64,000 bases of DNA. Origin: Abelmoschus esculentus. Its lineage: Eukaryota > Streptophyta > Magnoliopsida > Malvales > Malvaceae. The translations under genes were made by a program, and so were the position numbers. The stretch lies in contig JAUCBN010000036.1 of NCBI GenBank assembly GCA_035048815.1, positions 4,784,001 to 4,848,000 on the forward strand, given 5' to 3'. Of this stretch, positions 13,544-24,599 are shown piece after piece. The notes under the pieces were generated by a model, which did not search any database, was not told the DNA's origin, and saw nothing but the letters and a program-made list of their open reading frames with translations. Numbering within the stretch: position 1 is the stretch's first letter; every line of letters begins with the position of its first letter.

Positions 13544-13795
13544 GCTACTTTGTTACGTTTGTGTTAGTGTGGTTTTCTTTATTATGTTTGGCAGGAACGA
13601 AACAAGCGTGTGCATGGTGGATCCTCAAAGAACTTCTCTTATGTTGCAGATAAAATTATGTTACATGATATTCGTTTGAAGCTTCTTGGTTGTAAACTTA
13701 CATGGAATTTATCCGATTTGTGTTCTGAGTGTTCTTATGAAATTTCTTTTGGCTGAATAAAATTTAACCATTTATCCAAAAAAACAAACAAACTA
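13544..13795 (+). mobile_element. 3' end of a LINE-type (non-LTR) retrotransposon, degraded
   Basis: The frame beginning at 13544 reads ATLLRL, one stop, then CGFLYYVWQERNKRVHGG and on to a TGA at 13754-13756. The signature YYVWQERN-(K/R)R is typical of the C-terminal end of plant LINE ORF2 polyproteins, just after the reverse transcriptase/zinc-binding region. Just after the stop comes AATAAAATTTAACC and an A-rich tail near 13780-13797, as expected for a LINE 3' terminus. The 5' part is missing and one internal stop is present, so it is dead. The identification is by motif only. Confidence 0.6.
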
Positions 13796-14476
13796 AAATT
13801 CAGTGAGTCCATTGGCCAGAAGAGTCAGTTCTACTAAAGACCTGATAATCTTGCATGAAGAATTAATGGAGTACGTAGTTTCTCATGCAGGACAAAAGAG
13901 AAAATAGGAGGATTAAATTGAAAAAACAGATTATTTTAGGGTCCAACTCTGAAATTACCAAATTTCAAACCTTAATAATTAATGTGATTCCGCTAAAAAA
14001 AATGACAAATTACACTCCAATAATTAAGATATTATATTAACGCAAAACAACAATAAGTACTGTAAAACCATGCTCAATCTAATTCTAATGGCGTGTTTAA
14101 ATTATTAATACAAATTTATATATTTAATGACCTTCCTTTCAGGTTTGATTTGATTTAAAATAATATTAAATGTGGACTTTATTTAGAAAGAATTTTATTT
14201 TTTGAATACGATTTTATATTGCAACTGTTGTATCTGAGCATACCTTATTTGCGACTGTATTTATTGAAAACTATTAATATAATTTATTAATAAATATTAT
14301 TAAGTTAATGATTTAAATAAAGATTAAAAATTTTAAGATTTATTTATAACTAAAATATTTTTAAAAAATAAAAATTAAATTTGATAGTTTCTATATTTTA
14401 CTTTATAGTATTTTTAATTGGAATATTAAAATAAAATGTCTTAAACTACTCTTAATATCAAAAATCTTAAACTAAT

Positions 14477-15060
14477 TAGAGGCGTTCAAAACTTCGGTTA
14501 ACAGAATTAACTGAGTGAACTAAGTTTTTTAGATTAATTGATTGGTTAATTTTGAATTCGATCAATTAACGATAATGATTTTTTTCAAACTTCGGTTATC
14601 AGTTAATTCAATTCAAAATGGGTTAATAAACCTAATTAACCAAAGTTTTTATGTGTGATATATTTTATATTTTTATATATTTATTTTTTATTATTGAATT
14701 TTAAAAATTATAAAATAGTCATTAAACTTTATAAATTTACACAAAATGATCATTAATTTTATTAAATTATTAAAAAGTAATAATTATGATTTTTAATATT
14801 TATAACGTGCAATGAACTAATAATCATTTTGTAATAATTTAATAAGTTCAATGCTTGTTTTATAGTTTTTAAAAGTTTAGCGGCTAAAAACATTATTTTA
14901 ATATAATTTAGTGATCATTTATGTAATTTCTCTATAATTTTATAACGGTTAATTATTTATTTTTGATTCAATAAGAATTTTCAAAAACTTTCGATTCGAT
15001 TAAAGGTTAATATAGAAAAATATACCCCGTATCGGGAAGTTAATTTTTTCGAAATATATG
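14477..15060. mobile_element. GGTTAA/TTAACC-rich inverted-repeat element remnant
   Basis: The left end TAGAGGCGTTCAAAACTTCG resembles the TAGGGGTGTGCA...TTCGGTTAATTCGG ends of a widespread plant non-autonomous element. The inside is full of CGGTTAA and TTAACCAAAG words in both orientations. A related copy lies at about 45920-46456. The right end is uncertain. Confidence 0.4.
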
Positions 15061-16020
15061 AAAATATCTTAAACTGGATTCTCAAGTAATAGGATAAGTG
15101 ATAACGTATGGAGTTGGGACAAACAAAAGCTAACCATGGGAACCAAAAAATCAATTTAAATCAATGGAATCTTAAGTACTAGAATACATTAATAGGTTGG
15201 TCGAGGACGGCGATAACAATGCGAAACGGCTGATGACGGCGGGGATTAGCCGACCAAGGTCGACGAAAAAAAAGAAAGCAATAGAAATTCCTCCCTTTTC
15301 GAGACTGGAACCAGAAAAGGAGGAGGACACGGCAGTAAGACAATTTGACCGCCATGCAAGACCGCCATCAACAACTGGTCAACGAAGAAGACAACGGATC
15401 AGGTGGCGGAAGTAAAATGAAGGGTTGGAGTTTAGGGTTTTTGATATTAAAATAGATTGAAATATTTGGTTTTAATATTTAAATTTAAAATATTATAAAG
15501 TAAAATATGAAAGTTTTATTAAACTAAAATTTTAATTATTTATTAAAAATTAATAAAAATTTAATAGTATATTATATTGATGATGTTCAGTGATAAACGA
15601 CATTCATTATAAATTTTTATATTAAAAACATTAAAGTTATTATAATTTTTTAATCAAAGTCTTTAAAAAACCTAATTAGATAAAATGATTGTTAATTTTA
15701 TAAATAATAATTCAAATTGATATTCACCGTTAACTCTATGGGATATCCGCAATTTAAGATTATAATTAAAAAAAAGATTATAAGTAAACTAATTTTCAAG
15801 ATCTTAACAAATGGAATTGCTGACATGGCAGATAGGTACTTGAAAAGACTAAATCTTCTCTGATGGAGCAAGTTTTTTGCTCCAAAAATACAGTGTTTTA
15901 GGAATTCAGTTAATGGCCTTATCCGTAATTAAACCCAACTCCAACCCCATTTTAAAATCCTCTAACAACAAACACATTAACGATTTAAACGCCGCGTCTC
16001 ACTGTCCCCAATTGGTGAAA
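15060..16020. other. Intergenic sequence upstream of the SWEET gene
   Basis: A purine-rich, less AT-rich patch at about 15197-15415 can be read as an open frame, but it has no ATG and looks like low-complexity Arg/Lys text, so it is not called a gene. The rest is AT-rich with nothing recognisable. Confidence 0.4.
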
Positions 16021-16047
16021 GCCACGTGGCGATGCATTCGGCATGCA
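16021..16047 (+). promoter_or_regulatory. G-box and RY motif upstream of the SWEET gene
   Basis: A perfect CACGTG core (16023-16028, inside GCCACGTGGC) is followed within 20 bp by CATGCA (RY element, 16042-16047). They lie about 300-320 bp upstream of the start codon. Family knowledge: bZIP/bHLH factors bind G-boxes and B3 factors bind RY elements. A role here is inferred from sequence only. Confidence 0.45.
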
Positions 16048-16253
16048 CATAACAATTAACAACAGATTAACAATAATTAAGATTTTGATTGAATGGATTA
16101 ATGGATAATTAAAATCTCATGTGTGTTCTTTTTAAAATAAAATTTAATTATGAATGGATAAATGTGATCACGTAATTTTTAAAAATGGAAATAAAGTTTT
16201 AAAAGGTCAAATCTTATCTCCCACGATTTCTACTCAAACTGAAGATCTCTCGC

Positions 16254-16261
16254 TTTATATA
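16254..16261 (+). promoter_or_regulatory. Probable TATA box of the SWEET gene
   Basis: TTTATATA lies 85-92 bp upstream of the ATG at 16346, which would put the transcription start near 16290 and leave a leader of about 55 bases rich in CTCTC text. Confidence 0.55.
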
Positions 16262-16345
16262 CCACTTTGAAATCAATTCTCAGCCTTCATCTCTAACACT
16301 CTCTGGTGTGTATTCTTCTCTCGTCTCTCCTTGAAGCTTTCAACA

Positions 16346-18154
16346 ATGGGACTCGCTCGGAATATCGTCGGAATTATCGGTAATCAATGTTTGCTTACCT
16401 TCTTCGGATTTGGAGTTTTAACGGCCTTGTATGGTTTCCGATTGATTTCGATCATGATTTCCGATGTCCAGAGGCGAAACGCCGAATGCCTTTGGATTTT
16501 AAACCAGAATTTTTAGAGATGGAGATCATTGTTTTCCAAATCGTTTTTTCTTTCTTTTTTGCTTCACTAAACCTAGAATTTTCTATTTTCTTTCCATTTT
16601 AGTGTTTTTGTTAAGTAAATACAAACAAAAAAATTAAGTAAATATGAACTGAAATATTTATATTTGTTTATTAAAGATTTTATTTCTTTTTAGTATTGAT
16701 TTATGAAGATTTCGATTTACATTCCTTTTTAGTTGTTAATTAAGTTTAAGATTTTACGTTAATTAATAAATCTGATGATTATTTTTGTTTAATTGTATTT
16801 TTTACAGGAAATGTTATCTCCTTCGGCCTCTTTCTATCGCCAATGTAATCCCATAATTTCCTACTTTTTGGTTTAATTCTTATCTAAATTAAACATATAA
16901 TGCACGGATTTATTTTATAATTTGAAATTATCAGTAACTGTTTTCTTTTTTTAATCAATGTGAATAGGCCTACTTTTTATCAAATCTATAAGAAAAAGGC
17001 TGTGGAGGAGTTTCAAGCATTTCCTTATCTGTGCACAGTTATGAACTGTATTATTTGGTGTTTCTATGGTCTTCCTATTGTTAAACAAGATAATTTTCTA
17101 GTGTTGACCATCAACGCTGTTGGCCTTGCCATTGAGTTTTTCTACTTGACCGTCTATGTTATTTATGCCAATGATCGGAAGAAAAGGGTACGTAAAAATG
17201 AACTATTCTCTTTGTAATTTTTTCAAACACCTTTGGTTGTGCTTACCATTGCCACTCACATGCTTTATATCCTCTCAAATTCATGACATATGTATATTTT
17301 TAAGGAGTTAACCTATTAATTGGTAGGATTAGAGTATGAGAACACATTTAGATTATTATATTGTAAATCTTGTTATTTGCGTGCAGTGATATGGGACAAT
17401 CTACCCTACCTGGAGAATTTTTTTATTTTTGTTTTCGTATTTAAATTTTTTTAAATTTTGTTTTTTTATGAATTTAAATGCTACTTATAAATATTTATGT
17501 TTAGTCTCTTTCGAACCTAAATCCTGACTTTGTCCCTGATTTTGTGCAATTTCAGCTTCATGTAGGGTATGTTCTCTTTGGTGAACTTATTTTGACAGTA
17601 GTCATTGTTGTGGTGGCTATGGTCGTCTTTAAAGGTGGCCACAGAACTATTTTCGTTGGGGCTGTAGCTGATGTTTTCAACATCATGATGTATATATCAC
17701 CTTTAGCCATTTGGGTAAAATCTTTTCCAACCTTATGGTCTCTGAACTTGCACCCTTAATTATATATACGTGTAGATTAATCATCTTGTTTACCATCATT
17801 TGCTTATGAGCAGAAAAAAGTTATCGATACAAAGAGTGTGAAGTACATGCCCTTTTGGCTCTCTGTGGCTGGATTCTCTAATGGCGTTTGTTGGACCATT
17901 TATGGCCTTCTTCCACCTGATGTTTTCATCCTGGTAAAAAGAGTACCAACAGAAATGATACTATTAGTGTAATATGATTATGACATTAATACTAATGTGA
18001 ATTATTGTAGATTTCAAATGGTCTAGGAGCAGTCTCTGGGTTTCTTCAGCTGGGATTATATGGATACTTTTACTTCAATGGAAGTGACAGAACTAAAGAA
18101 AGCAAAAGGGCGTCCGAGGTTCAACTCTCTAACCAGCCTGCTGGTTCAGCTTGA
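16346..18154 (+). CDS. SWEET sugar transporter (MtN3/saliva family), clade II-like
   Basis: Six exons: 16346-16379, 16808-16844, 16968-17187, 17556-17714, 17814-17933 and 18011-18154. They total 714 nt and encode 237 residues, normal for SWEETs. The six-exon layout with two tiny first exons is the classic plant SWEET structure. Two MtN3 triple-helix repeats are visible. The first has GIIGNVISFGLFLSPMPTF, PYLCTVMNC and INAVGLAIEF. The second has KVIDTKSVKYMPFWLS, NGVCWTIYG and ISNGLGAVSGFLQL. Prolines and asparagines at the usual pore positions are retained. Function by family: bidirectional facilitated sugar export/import across plasma or vacuolar membrane, clade II often hexose. The clade call (SWEET4/5/7-like) rests on TKSVKYMPF and the N-terminus, so the exact number is left open. 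The C-terminal tail is short. Confidence 0.93.
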
Positions 18155-18345
18155 ATTTTTCTATTATGGGTTCCAAAGGGAACAGAAACTTTATTTAGTC
18201 TCGGTTTTCGTTTGCAGTTAGGACAGAGGTTTCTTAGTTTTGGGTTTATGATTACTATGTCTATTGGTTTAAATTCTTTGTTTTTTATTCCCTTTGGATA
18301 TTTTGAATATAAATTCCCCCTTTCTTAGACAATTATTCTTTTATG
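18155..18345 (+). other. 3' flank of the SWEET gene
   Basis: T-rich sequence after the TGA with no coding signal, probably containing the 3' UTR. Confidence 0.45.
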
Positions 18346-18560
18346 TCTTTTTATCATGTATTCTTTTATGTTTTTATTGATTTTTTTTAAAAATTAAATT
18401 TTTAATCTTAACTTTTATTTTTTATATCTTAAACCGTAAATTTTACCTTTTAAAAAAATACACTTCTACTCTTAATTGCTTATCTTAAATTTTAAACCCT
18501 CTAATTTAAAACTGAAATATAAAAAAGGCATAAAAAAGTAGACGATTTATACCCATAAAT
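18345..18560 (-). mobile_element. Small terminal-inverted-repeat element, family A, copy 2 (reverse)
   Basis: Read on the minus strand it gives GGGTATAAATCGTCTACTTT at the start, then AAATTAGAGGGTTTAAAATT, then GATATAAAAAATAAAAGTTA, matching copy 1 (7982-8243) block for block. It sits immediately downstream of the SWEET gene and may contribute to its 3' region. The end near 18345 is approximate. Confidence 0.5.
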
Positions 18561-18905
18561 TAGATAAAAAAAATAAAGATTAAAATGAAAAAAACAAAAT
18601 TAGGGAATGTTAAATTTTTCATTATGCGATTAGTTAACTATAAAATTATTAATATTGATGGTGTATTATTATGGCATGGTGTTGCATAGCAATTAAATTA
18701 TTTTTTTGTTTTAATTTTAATTTTAATTTTGTCCTTAAAACAATAACAATCATTAAAGTAAGATAAAAAATTATTTTTTTGTTTTGAGATATAAACCCAA
18801 AATCAATTGTGATAGCTCAATCATGTTATCATTGTCAATTTCATCTTCGTTGGCCTCGTAATATGGTATTTGATCATCTATAAAATAAAAGGATATTTCT
18901 AACGA
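18560..18905. other. AT-rich intergenic DNA
   Basis: No gene or clear element. It contains homopolymer-rich T/A text and a short stretch of normal composition near 18780-18890. Confidence 0.4.
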
Positions 18906-18907
18906 AT

Positions 18908-19503
18908 AGAGTTATAAATGAACCGAACGTTCAGTGAACAAGATTTTTTGTTTGTTTAATTAAATGAATAAGCACGAATAAAGGGTTCATTCGTTCATTT
19001 ATGTTCGTGAACGTTCGGTAATCCGTTTGTTTATTTATGTTCGTTTATGTTCATTTAAATTTATTCACATATGTATATGGGCGAGCATTAGATCGAATCA
19101 AGTCAAGTCAAAATATTTTGACTCGTTAAAAAACTTTATTGTTTTGAGAAGTGTTCATTGTTTTGTTAAACCGAACTAACCGATCAAATTAAAACAAAAT
19201 TAGTTAATCAATTAAATAATTTCAATTATTGATTAATTCAGTTTAAATTCAATTAATTAACTGAATTAATCGAATTAGCCCAGAATATTAAATATTTAAT
19301 ATATTATATATATTTTTTATGTTTGTTCGTTTATGTTCGTTCGTTTATCAATTAAATGAATGAACTACAATCCTTAATGAACGAATACGAACAAGAAATT
19401 TTGTATTCGTTTATGTTCATGTTCATTCATTTATTCGGTTAAAATTAAACGAATGAACATAAACATATTCTCATTTGTGTTCGTTCGGTTCATTTACGGC
19501 CCT
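18908..19503. mobile_element. Non-autonomous inverted-repeat element with TTCGTTCG/CGAACGAA arms
   Basis: The left end AGAGTTATAAATGAACCGAA pairs with the right end, which on the minus strand reads AGGGCCGTAAATGAACCGAA. The four differences are all transitions. Inner arms are filled with GTTCGTTTATGTTCGTTC-type repeats in opposite orientation. Flanks CTAACGAAT and CTAATGAAT (8 of 9 identical; one extra base on the right) look like a 9-bp target duplication, suggesting Mutator-like mobilisation. A block of AATTAACTGAATTAATCGAA text at 19140-19290 may be a nested second element. Confidence 0.55.
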
Positions 19504-19509
19504 ACTAAT

Positions 19510-20830
19510 GAATCTAGTATTAATGACATATCTAAATATAATGTGAGGTGAATCGTTATTTACTTTGAATTTTTTAAATTCTAAATATTTGCCTTTATTT
19601 TTTCTAACTTTCACAATTTAATATTTAAATTTGTATACACATTTATGACTTGATCCATCATAAAATTTTGAGATTTTATATATATGCTTATCATTAAATA
19701 TATTTTTAGATCTATCATCCTCAATCATTTAAATATACTTATTTATATTATTAATATAATTGCTATATTAAACACTTTTTTTAAAAAAAATATTTATCAA
19801 ATATCGTATTAAATAAAAAATTCTGCAATTTTAGGAGAAATTATATTATGAGTCATTCTTGTAATATTATTTATAGGATTAATCATTCAAAAGTATTTAT
19901 TTAATTATTTTTTATTATTTTTATCAAATAAGTTTTCACTTGATAAAAATTATTTTTAAACTTAATTTACACTAAATATTAATAAAGATTCACTTGATAA
20001 AAAAGATAAAAGAGAAAAATAATTAAATAGATATTTAATTGACTGATCCGTGAATGGCATAATAAAAATGGCTCATGATATAGTTTCTTTCACTCGTGTC
20101 CCAATAATTCATCTTATTGGGACACATGTAAGAAAAAAAGATATATTTCATGTTCTATTAACGTTGTGTATTTTTTTAGTTTTTTTTACCCTAAAATATC
20201 ACCTTTAAAATAGGTTTAATATAAAATAAATGATTAAATTATACCTTTCCTTATGCTAAAAGTTTAAAGTTTCTTTTTACTAAAATTGATGTCCGGAGTT
20301 TTTTTTAACCTACTCAATTAACTTTAAAATAAAAAAGTAGACACATATTTTAATTTAAAATAAAATTTTAAATTTTTATTTAATTAAAAAATATTTTATT
20401 AAAATACATAATTTAAACATTTATTTTATAATTACGCCTCAAAAATATAGTTCCCTTACATGGCATCCTGAAAACATTCTCCCACGATAGCACCCTTACA
20501 ATTAACTCTCCATGCATGTTTGACGAGTTCAATTTTTTTATGAACGCGTCATGCATGCACGAAAATTTTATTAAAAATTATAGATTTTAAAATATTATTA
20601 TTTAATTAAATGAGTATTTATTCAAAAATTTAATCAAAATTTATTAAAAAATAAACTATTAAAAATTGACTTCGCATAAACAATATAAAAAATTAAAAAA
20701 AATAAAAAAAAACTATTAGAATGCATTAACCTGTCAAAAAGTAGTATCAAATTTATAATAACCAATGGATCGAAATATATTAATATTAATTTAAGAACAG
20801 ATCAATCATTATATCAACGTATGTAAATAA
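19510..20830. other. AT-rich intergenic DNA
   Basis: No supported gene. Around 19890-20160 a palindromic tendency appears (TATTTATTTAATTATTTTT with TAATTAAATAGATATTTAAT), probably a worn inverted-repeat element, but boundaries cannot be set. Confidence 0.35.
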
Positions 20831-20837
20831 ATAAAAA

Positions 20838-21600
20838 AACATAAAGATAATTTTAACCCTTAACGTTTATAATTTTATCATTTTAATATTTATTTTATTT
20901 TTGAGATAAATTTAACCCTTAATCTATATCTTTTTGACAAATAACTTATTTTTTAATTATCATAATAATTGGACCGTTAAAAATTTAACGATGATGACAT
21001 GTCATATACATATGATAATATATTTTAAATGACATCTAACCTATCAAATACATATATATATAATATAATTTTATTTCAATATAAAATATAAAACAATTAA
21101 AATTCAAATAAAATATTAAAAATTAATTAATTCTAAAATAAAAGGATACTAAACATTCTCAACCCTAACTACGATAGAATCAAAGTCTTATCTTAAAAAA
21201 TATGTACACAATTCGAAATTAATTAATTTTTAAGATAGGATTTTGATTCTATCGTAGTTAGGGTTGAGAATATTTAGTAGTATTTTATTTTAGAATTAAT
21301 TATTTTTTTAATATTTTATTTGAATTTGAATTTTTTTATATTTTATATTAGAATAAAATAATATTTTATATATTTATATATGTATTTAATAGGTTAAATA
21401 CCATGTTATTTAAAATATATTATCATATACATATGACATGTCATCATTGTTAGATTTTTAACGGTCTAGTTATCATGGTAGTTAAAAAATAAGCTATTTG
21501 TCAAAAAACTATACTTTAAGAGCTAAATTTATCAAAAAAAAGAATAAGGGCTAAAACGATAAAAATTATAAACGTTAAGGGTTAAAATTATCTTTATGCC
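20838..21600. mobile_element. Long hairpin (foldback) element, family B, copy 1
   Basis: The left arm starts CATAAAGATAATTTTAACCC, and the right arm on the minus strand starts GGCATAAAGATAATTTTAAC. The arms pair almost to the centre, where CTAACTACGATAGAATCAAA meets TTTGATTCTATCGTAGTTAG across a loop near 21200-21225. The element is about 763 bp and nearly all arm, so a transcript would fold into a stem of some 350 bp. A second copy lies at 59134-59965, where a perfect 9-bp target duplication suggests a Mutator-like (MULE) MITE. No protein is encoded. Confidence 0.8.
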
Positions 21601-21710
21601 TAAAAAAACATATTATACTTTCCAAATTAACTTAAATACGCGGTGGATGTGGTAAACAATATCAAATAGAATTTTTTTTAAATTAGCTAATAGTGATTAC
21701 AATAGTATCT

Positions 21711-21842
21711 GTTTTAGAATAATATAATCTCTACCCTTTGACATTGATCGCTCAATCACTCTACTGGCGTAACTGGTGCTCGAACTTGTGACCTCTAGGA
21801 ACAAAAACCGTTTCTTTTGATCGCTTGAGCTACATGGCTGTG
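21711..21842 (-). mobile_element. tRNA-derived SINE
   Basis: On the minus strand the head reads CATGTAGCTCAAGCGATC (box A-like), followed about 30 bp later by GGTCACAAGTTCGAGCACC (box B-like), the pol III promoter layout of a tRNA-derived SINE. Flanks CAATAGTATCT (21700-21710) and CAATAGAATCT (21843-21853) match at 10 of 11 bases, as a target-site duplication would. The element is short (about 132 bp) and has no long poly(A). Confidence 0.6.
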
Positions 21843-21859
21843 CAATAGAATCTTTTTAA

Positions 21860-24190
21860 AATCACTGATAAGAACCATGATAATTGAATAAGATTATTTT
21901 GATAGAGTATTGTAAATAAAGTAAAAGAACAAGAATGAGAGAAAAACGAAAAATTTGTATTTATTCTCGATATAAAGTATATGCAATATCTTCATCGAAC
22001 ACTATATTTATAGACGTAAAAAATAATTATCATATAGAGCTCTAAGTACGTCAAAATCTATTTAATAGATAGATGTAGAGTTTTAATCATAATAGACATT
22101 TATATAATTAGATATTTCAAACAATAAAATAATTATAAGGGTAAATTACATAAATCATTACTCTTAGATCAATTTTGGTCACTGAAATTTTAAAACGTTT
22201 AATTTACTCTCTAAAGTTTAGATATTAAATATTTTTGTCACTAAAATTTATACATTGAATGATTTTGGTCATTCTGAAATTTTAAAATTGTAGATGATGA
22301 TCGTCCGATCGTAAATTTTATCAATCATTTTATCTCATCCCCTTTGAGTTTGAATTTGGCCTCTATTTTATAGAAAATACTCTGAATTTTATAAATTAAC
22401 CAAAAATCTTATAGTTTCTTTTTAGTTGATTTCCTCCTTTATCGTTGAATGAAACTTATTTCTTAGTAATATTAATTTTTATACCGATGAAGTTTTTTAC
22501 TATTCAAATTTTAAAAGAATTCTTTTTATGAAACTAAATATATTATTTAATCATAGATGACATCATTCAAAATCAGATGATCAATATATAAAAGAACTTT
22601 AAACAAAAATAAGACGAACAATCTAAAAAGAGAGCTCATTAAACCAAACTATGAGTTACCCTATTAATCGCACGACTTACATGAGAAATAACAATAAAAG
22701 TACAAAATTTGAGTAAATTATGAGTCTCAATCAAGTAGCAAGAACAATAGAATTGTCAAGATTTCCGAGTTGAGTTTGTTAACGATTGCTAAGTATCTCT
22801 TTTGATTTGAATTTCTTAAAGAAATACTTTCGATCGTTGGTAAATAAACATCATAAAAAATTAAGAAATCAGTGAAATTTTTTTTTAAATTTTAATAAAT
22901 TAATTAAATATTTTAAAAATTCAAATAAATTTAATAACAAAATTCAATAACGATGGACATAATTTATCCTAAAAACCATTTAAGTCTAAAAAAAAGGAAA
23001 GCGTCAATTTCAAAGTGAAAGAAATAGAATTCAATATATCTCTAAGTTTAAAGATTAATCTATATACTATTTTGATGATAAACGATAATAATAAGTTCAC
23101 TCATATTATTCAAGTTAATTTAATCATATATTTATCAAAGTTTACCGCCAACTCAATTAGTGACCTAAAATCTCGAGCATATCAAGGTTTAAGCTAAAAC
23201 CTTGGCTAAATATCTAATTGTGATTTTGTTGTTGAGTTATTTTATTTCTGATCTAAATTTATTGTAGTTTTAGTCGTTATAAAAGATATAAATCAATGAA
23301 TAAAAGTGTATCGAGTTCTTGTTTTTATGAATCTTTGTTTATAATTTATAAAGCGTTATTAAGTGAAGTTCTTTCGTTTTTTCCACGACAAATCTTCTCA
23401 CTTAGTTTAACAATTTGATATTTTAGCCAAATTCATAAAGATAATCATGATTGATTTTTCACGAAATCTCGCAGTCTTCACAGATACAATATTTATGTGC
23501 AGCATTGACTTAAACATATGAAAATATTTAATTATATTTTTTTAATTTATATCTAATGTTTCTTTTGGGTCACTTTAATGTCTAACAGTTTATTCATAAT
23601 TCATAACAGATTTTTATGTAACATACGTTATTTTTTTTTATTATTCAATTAAACACAACCTGTAACATATTTCTAGTATTTTATTTGATTTTATTTTTTA
23701 AAATAAAAAAATCTTTAGTTTTATAAAGACAAATAATTATTAATTTCTCTAAAATCCTTCTAAAATCTCTAAATTTCTCCTCTCCTACCATCGATTCAAC
23801 CACCACTGGACATGTTTGCTTTCGTCAGCCTGTTATGATTGAAAATATGTTATCTCATCTTAAAAAATCGATAAATAAATTATCGATTATTCTGTCAATG
23901 AATATCTAACAATAAATTAAAAAAATCAATTGGGCTTTTAATTAACAGTTAAAAGGTGGGACATGTTGAACGATGAGGTACTCAACACTTTAGTGATAAA
24001 CCTTAAACCTCCAATGTGCAGTGGTGAACCCTAATTAATCTAATTAAAAAAACAGAAATCCTAAAATTTATAACAAAATTTAAGTATTTAAAAATTGGAT
24101 AAATTAATCGAGTTCTAATCAGTTCAGTTAATAATTTTTAAATAAATTTTGATTCAATTAACTAATTCAATTTGATTGGTAACCAAATTA
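21860..24190. other. AT-rich intergenic DNA between SWEET and the PWWP gene
   Basis: No supported gene. At 22140-22340 lies 'GGTAAATTACATAAATCATT...TTTTGGTCAC' text that recurs in related form at about 33110-33310, 50930-51080 and 57990-58200, a worn dispersed repeat of unknown class. At 24080-24220 is a decayed TTAATCGAG/GGTAACCAAATTAACCG patch of the GGTTAA type. Confidence 0.4.
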
Positions 24191-24206
24191 ACCGTTTGAA
24201 GAGTCA

Positions 24207-24224
24207 TATATATATATATATATA
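24207..24224. repeat. (AT)n microsatellite
   Basis: A short perfect AT dinucleotide run directly after a CGTTTGAAGAGTC stretch. It is likely polymorphic. Confidence 0.6.
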
Positions 24225-24599
24225 ACGCCATAACTCTATTACTAGCTATTCTAAAACTTTGCCTCGATCATCGAGAAGTTTTCTGAACATTTGATCTTTA
24301 GATCCAATGGTTTTGAAGCAAATCATACAACAAAATTTGGATCTTTTGTAAATTAAGAGTATCCTAGTTAGTTAGGGTATTTCAAAAACTACAACTCATT
24401 CTAAAAGGAATGAACTTTGAAAAGATTCCAATCTATGAACTAATTCAATTAGGCCAGTTTATGGGGTGATTTTAACACATGCAAAGGGTAACTATGAACT
24501 AATGACCTACGTATTTCAGAAACTAAATGGATGTAACAAGGACAGGACAGGACATAAACTTCTACATACACATGCATACGAAAAGTGAGTCGTTTTTCC
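24225..24599 (-). other. Probable 3' UTR and 3' flank of the PWWP gene
   Basis: The composition is more balanced than in the surrounding intergenic DNA, and no ORF is present. It directly follows the TTA (stop) at 24600. Confidence 0.45.

Noticed and set aside
15197..15415. Arg/Lys-rich open frame upstream of the SWEET gene
   Set aside because: No ATG start (begins TTG), low-complexity text, no splice context and no recognisable domain.
15877..16059. Short open frame in the SWEET promoter
   Set aside because: It overlaps promoter motifs, has no protein similarity that I can see and lies just upstream of a TATA box.
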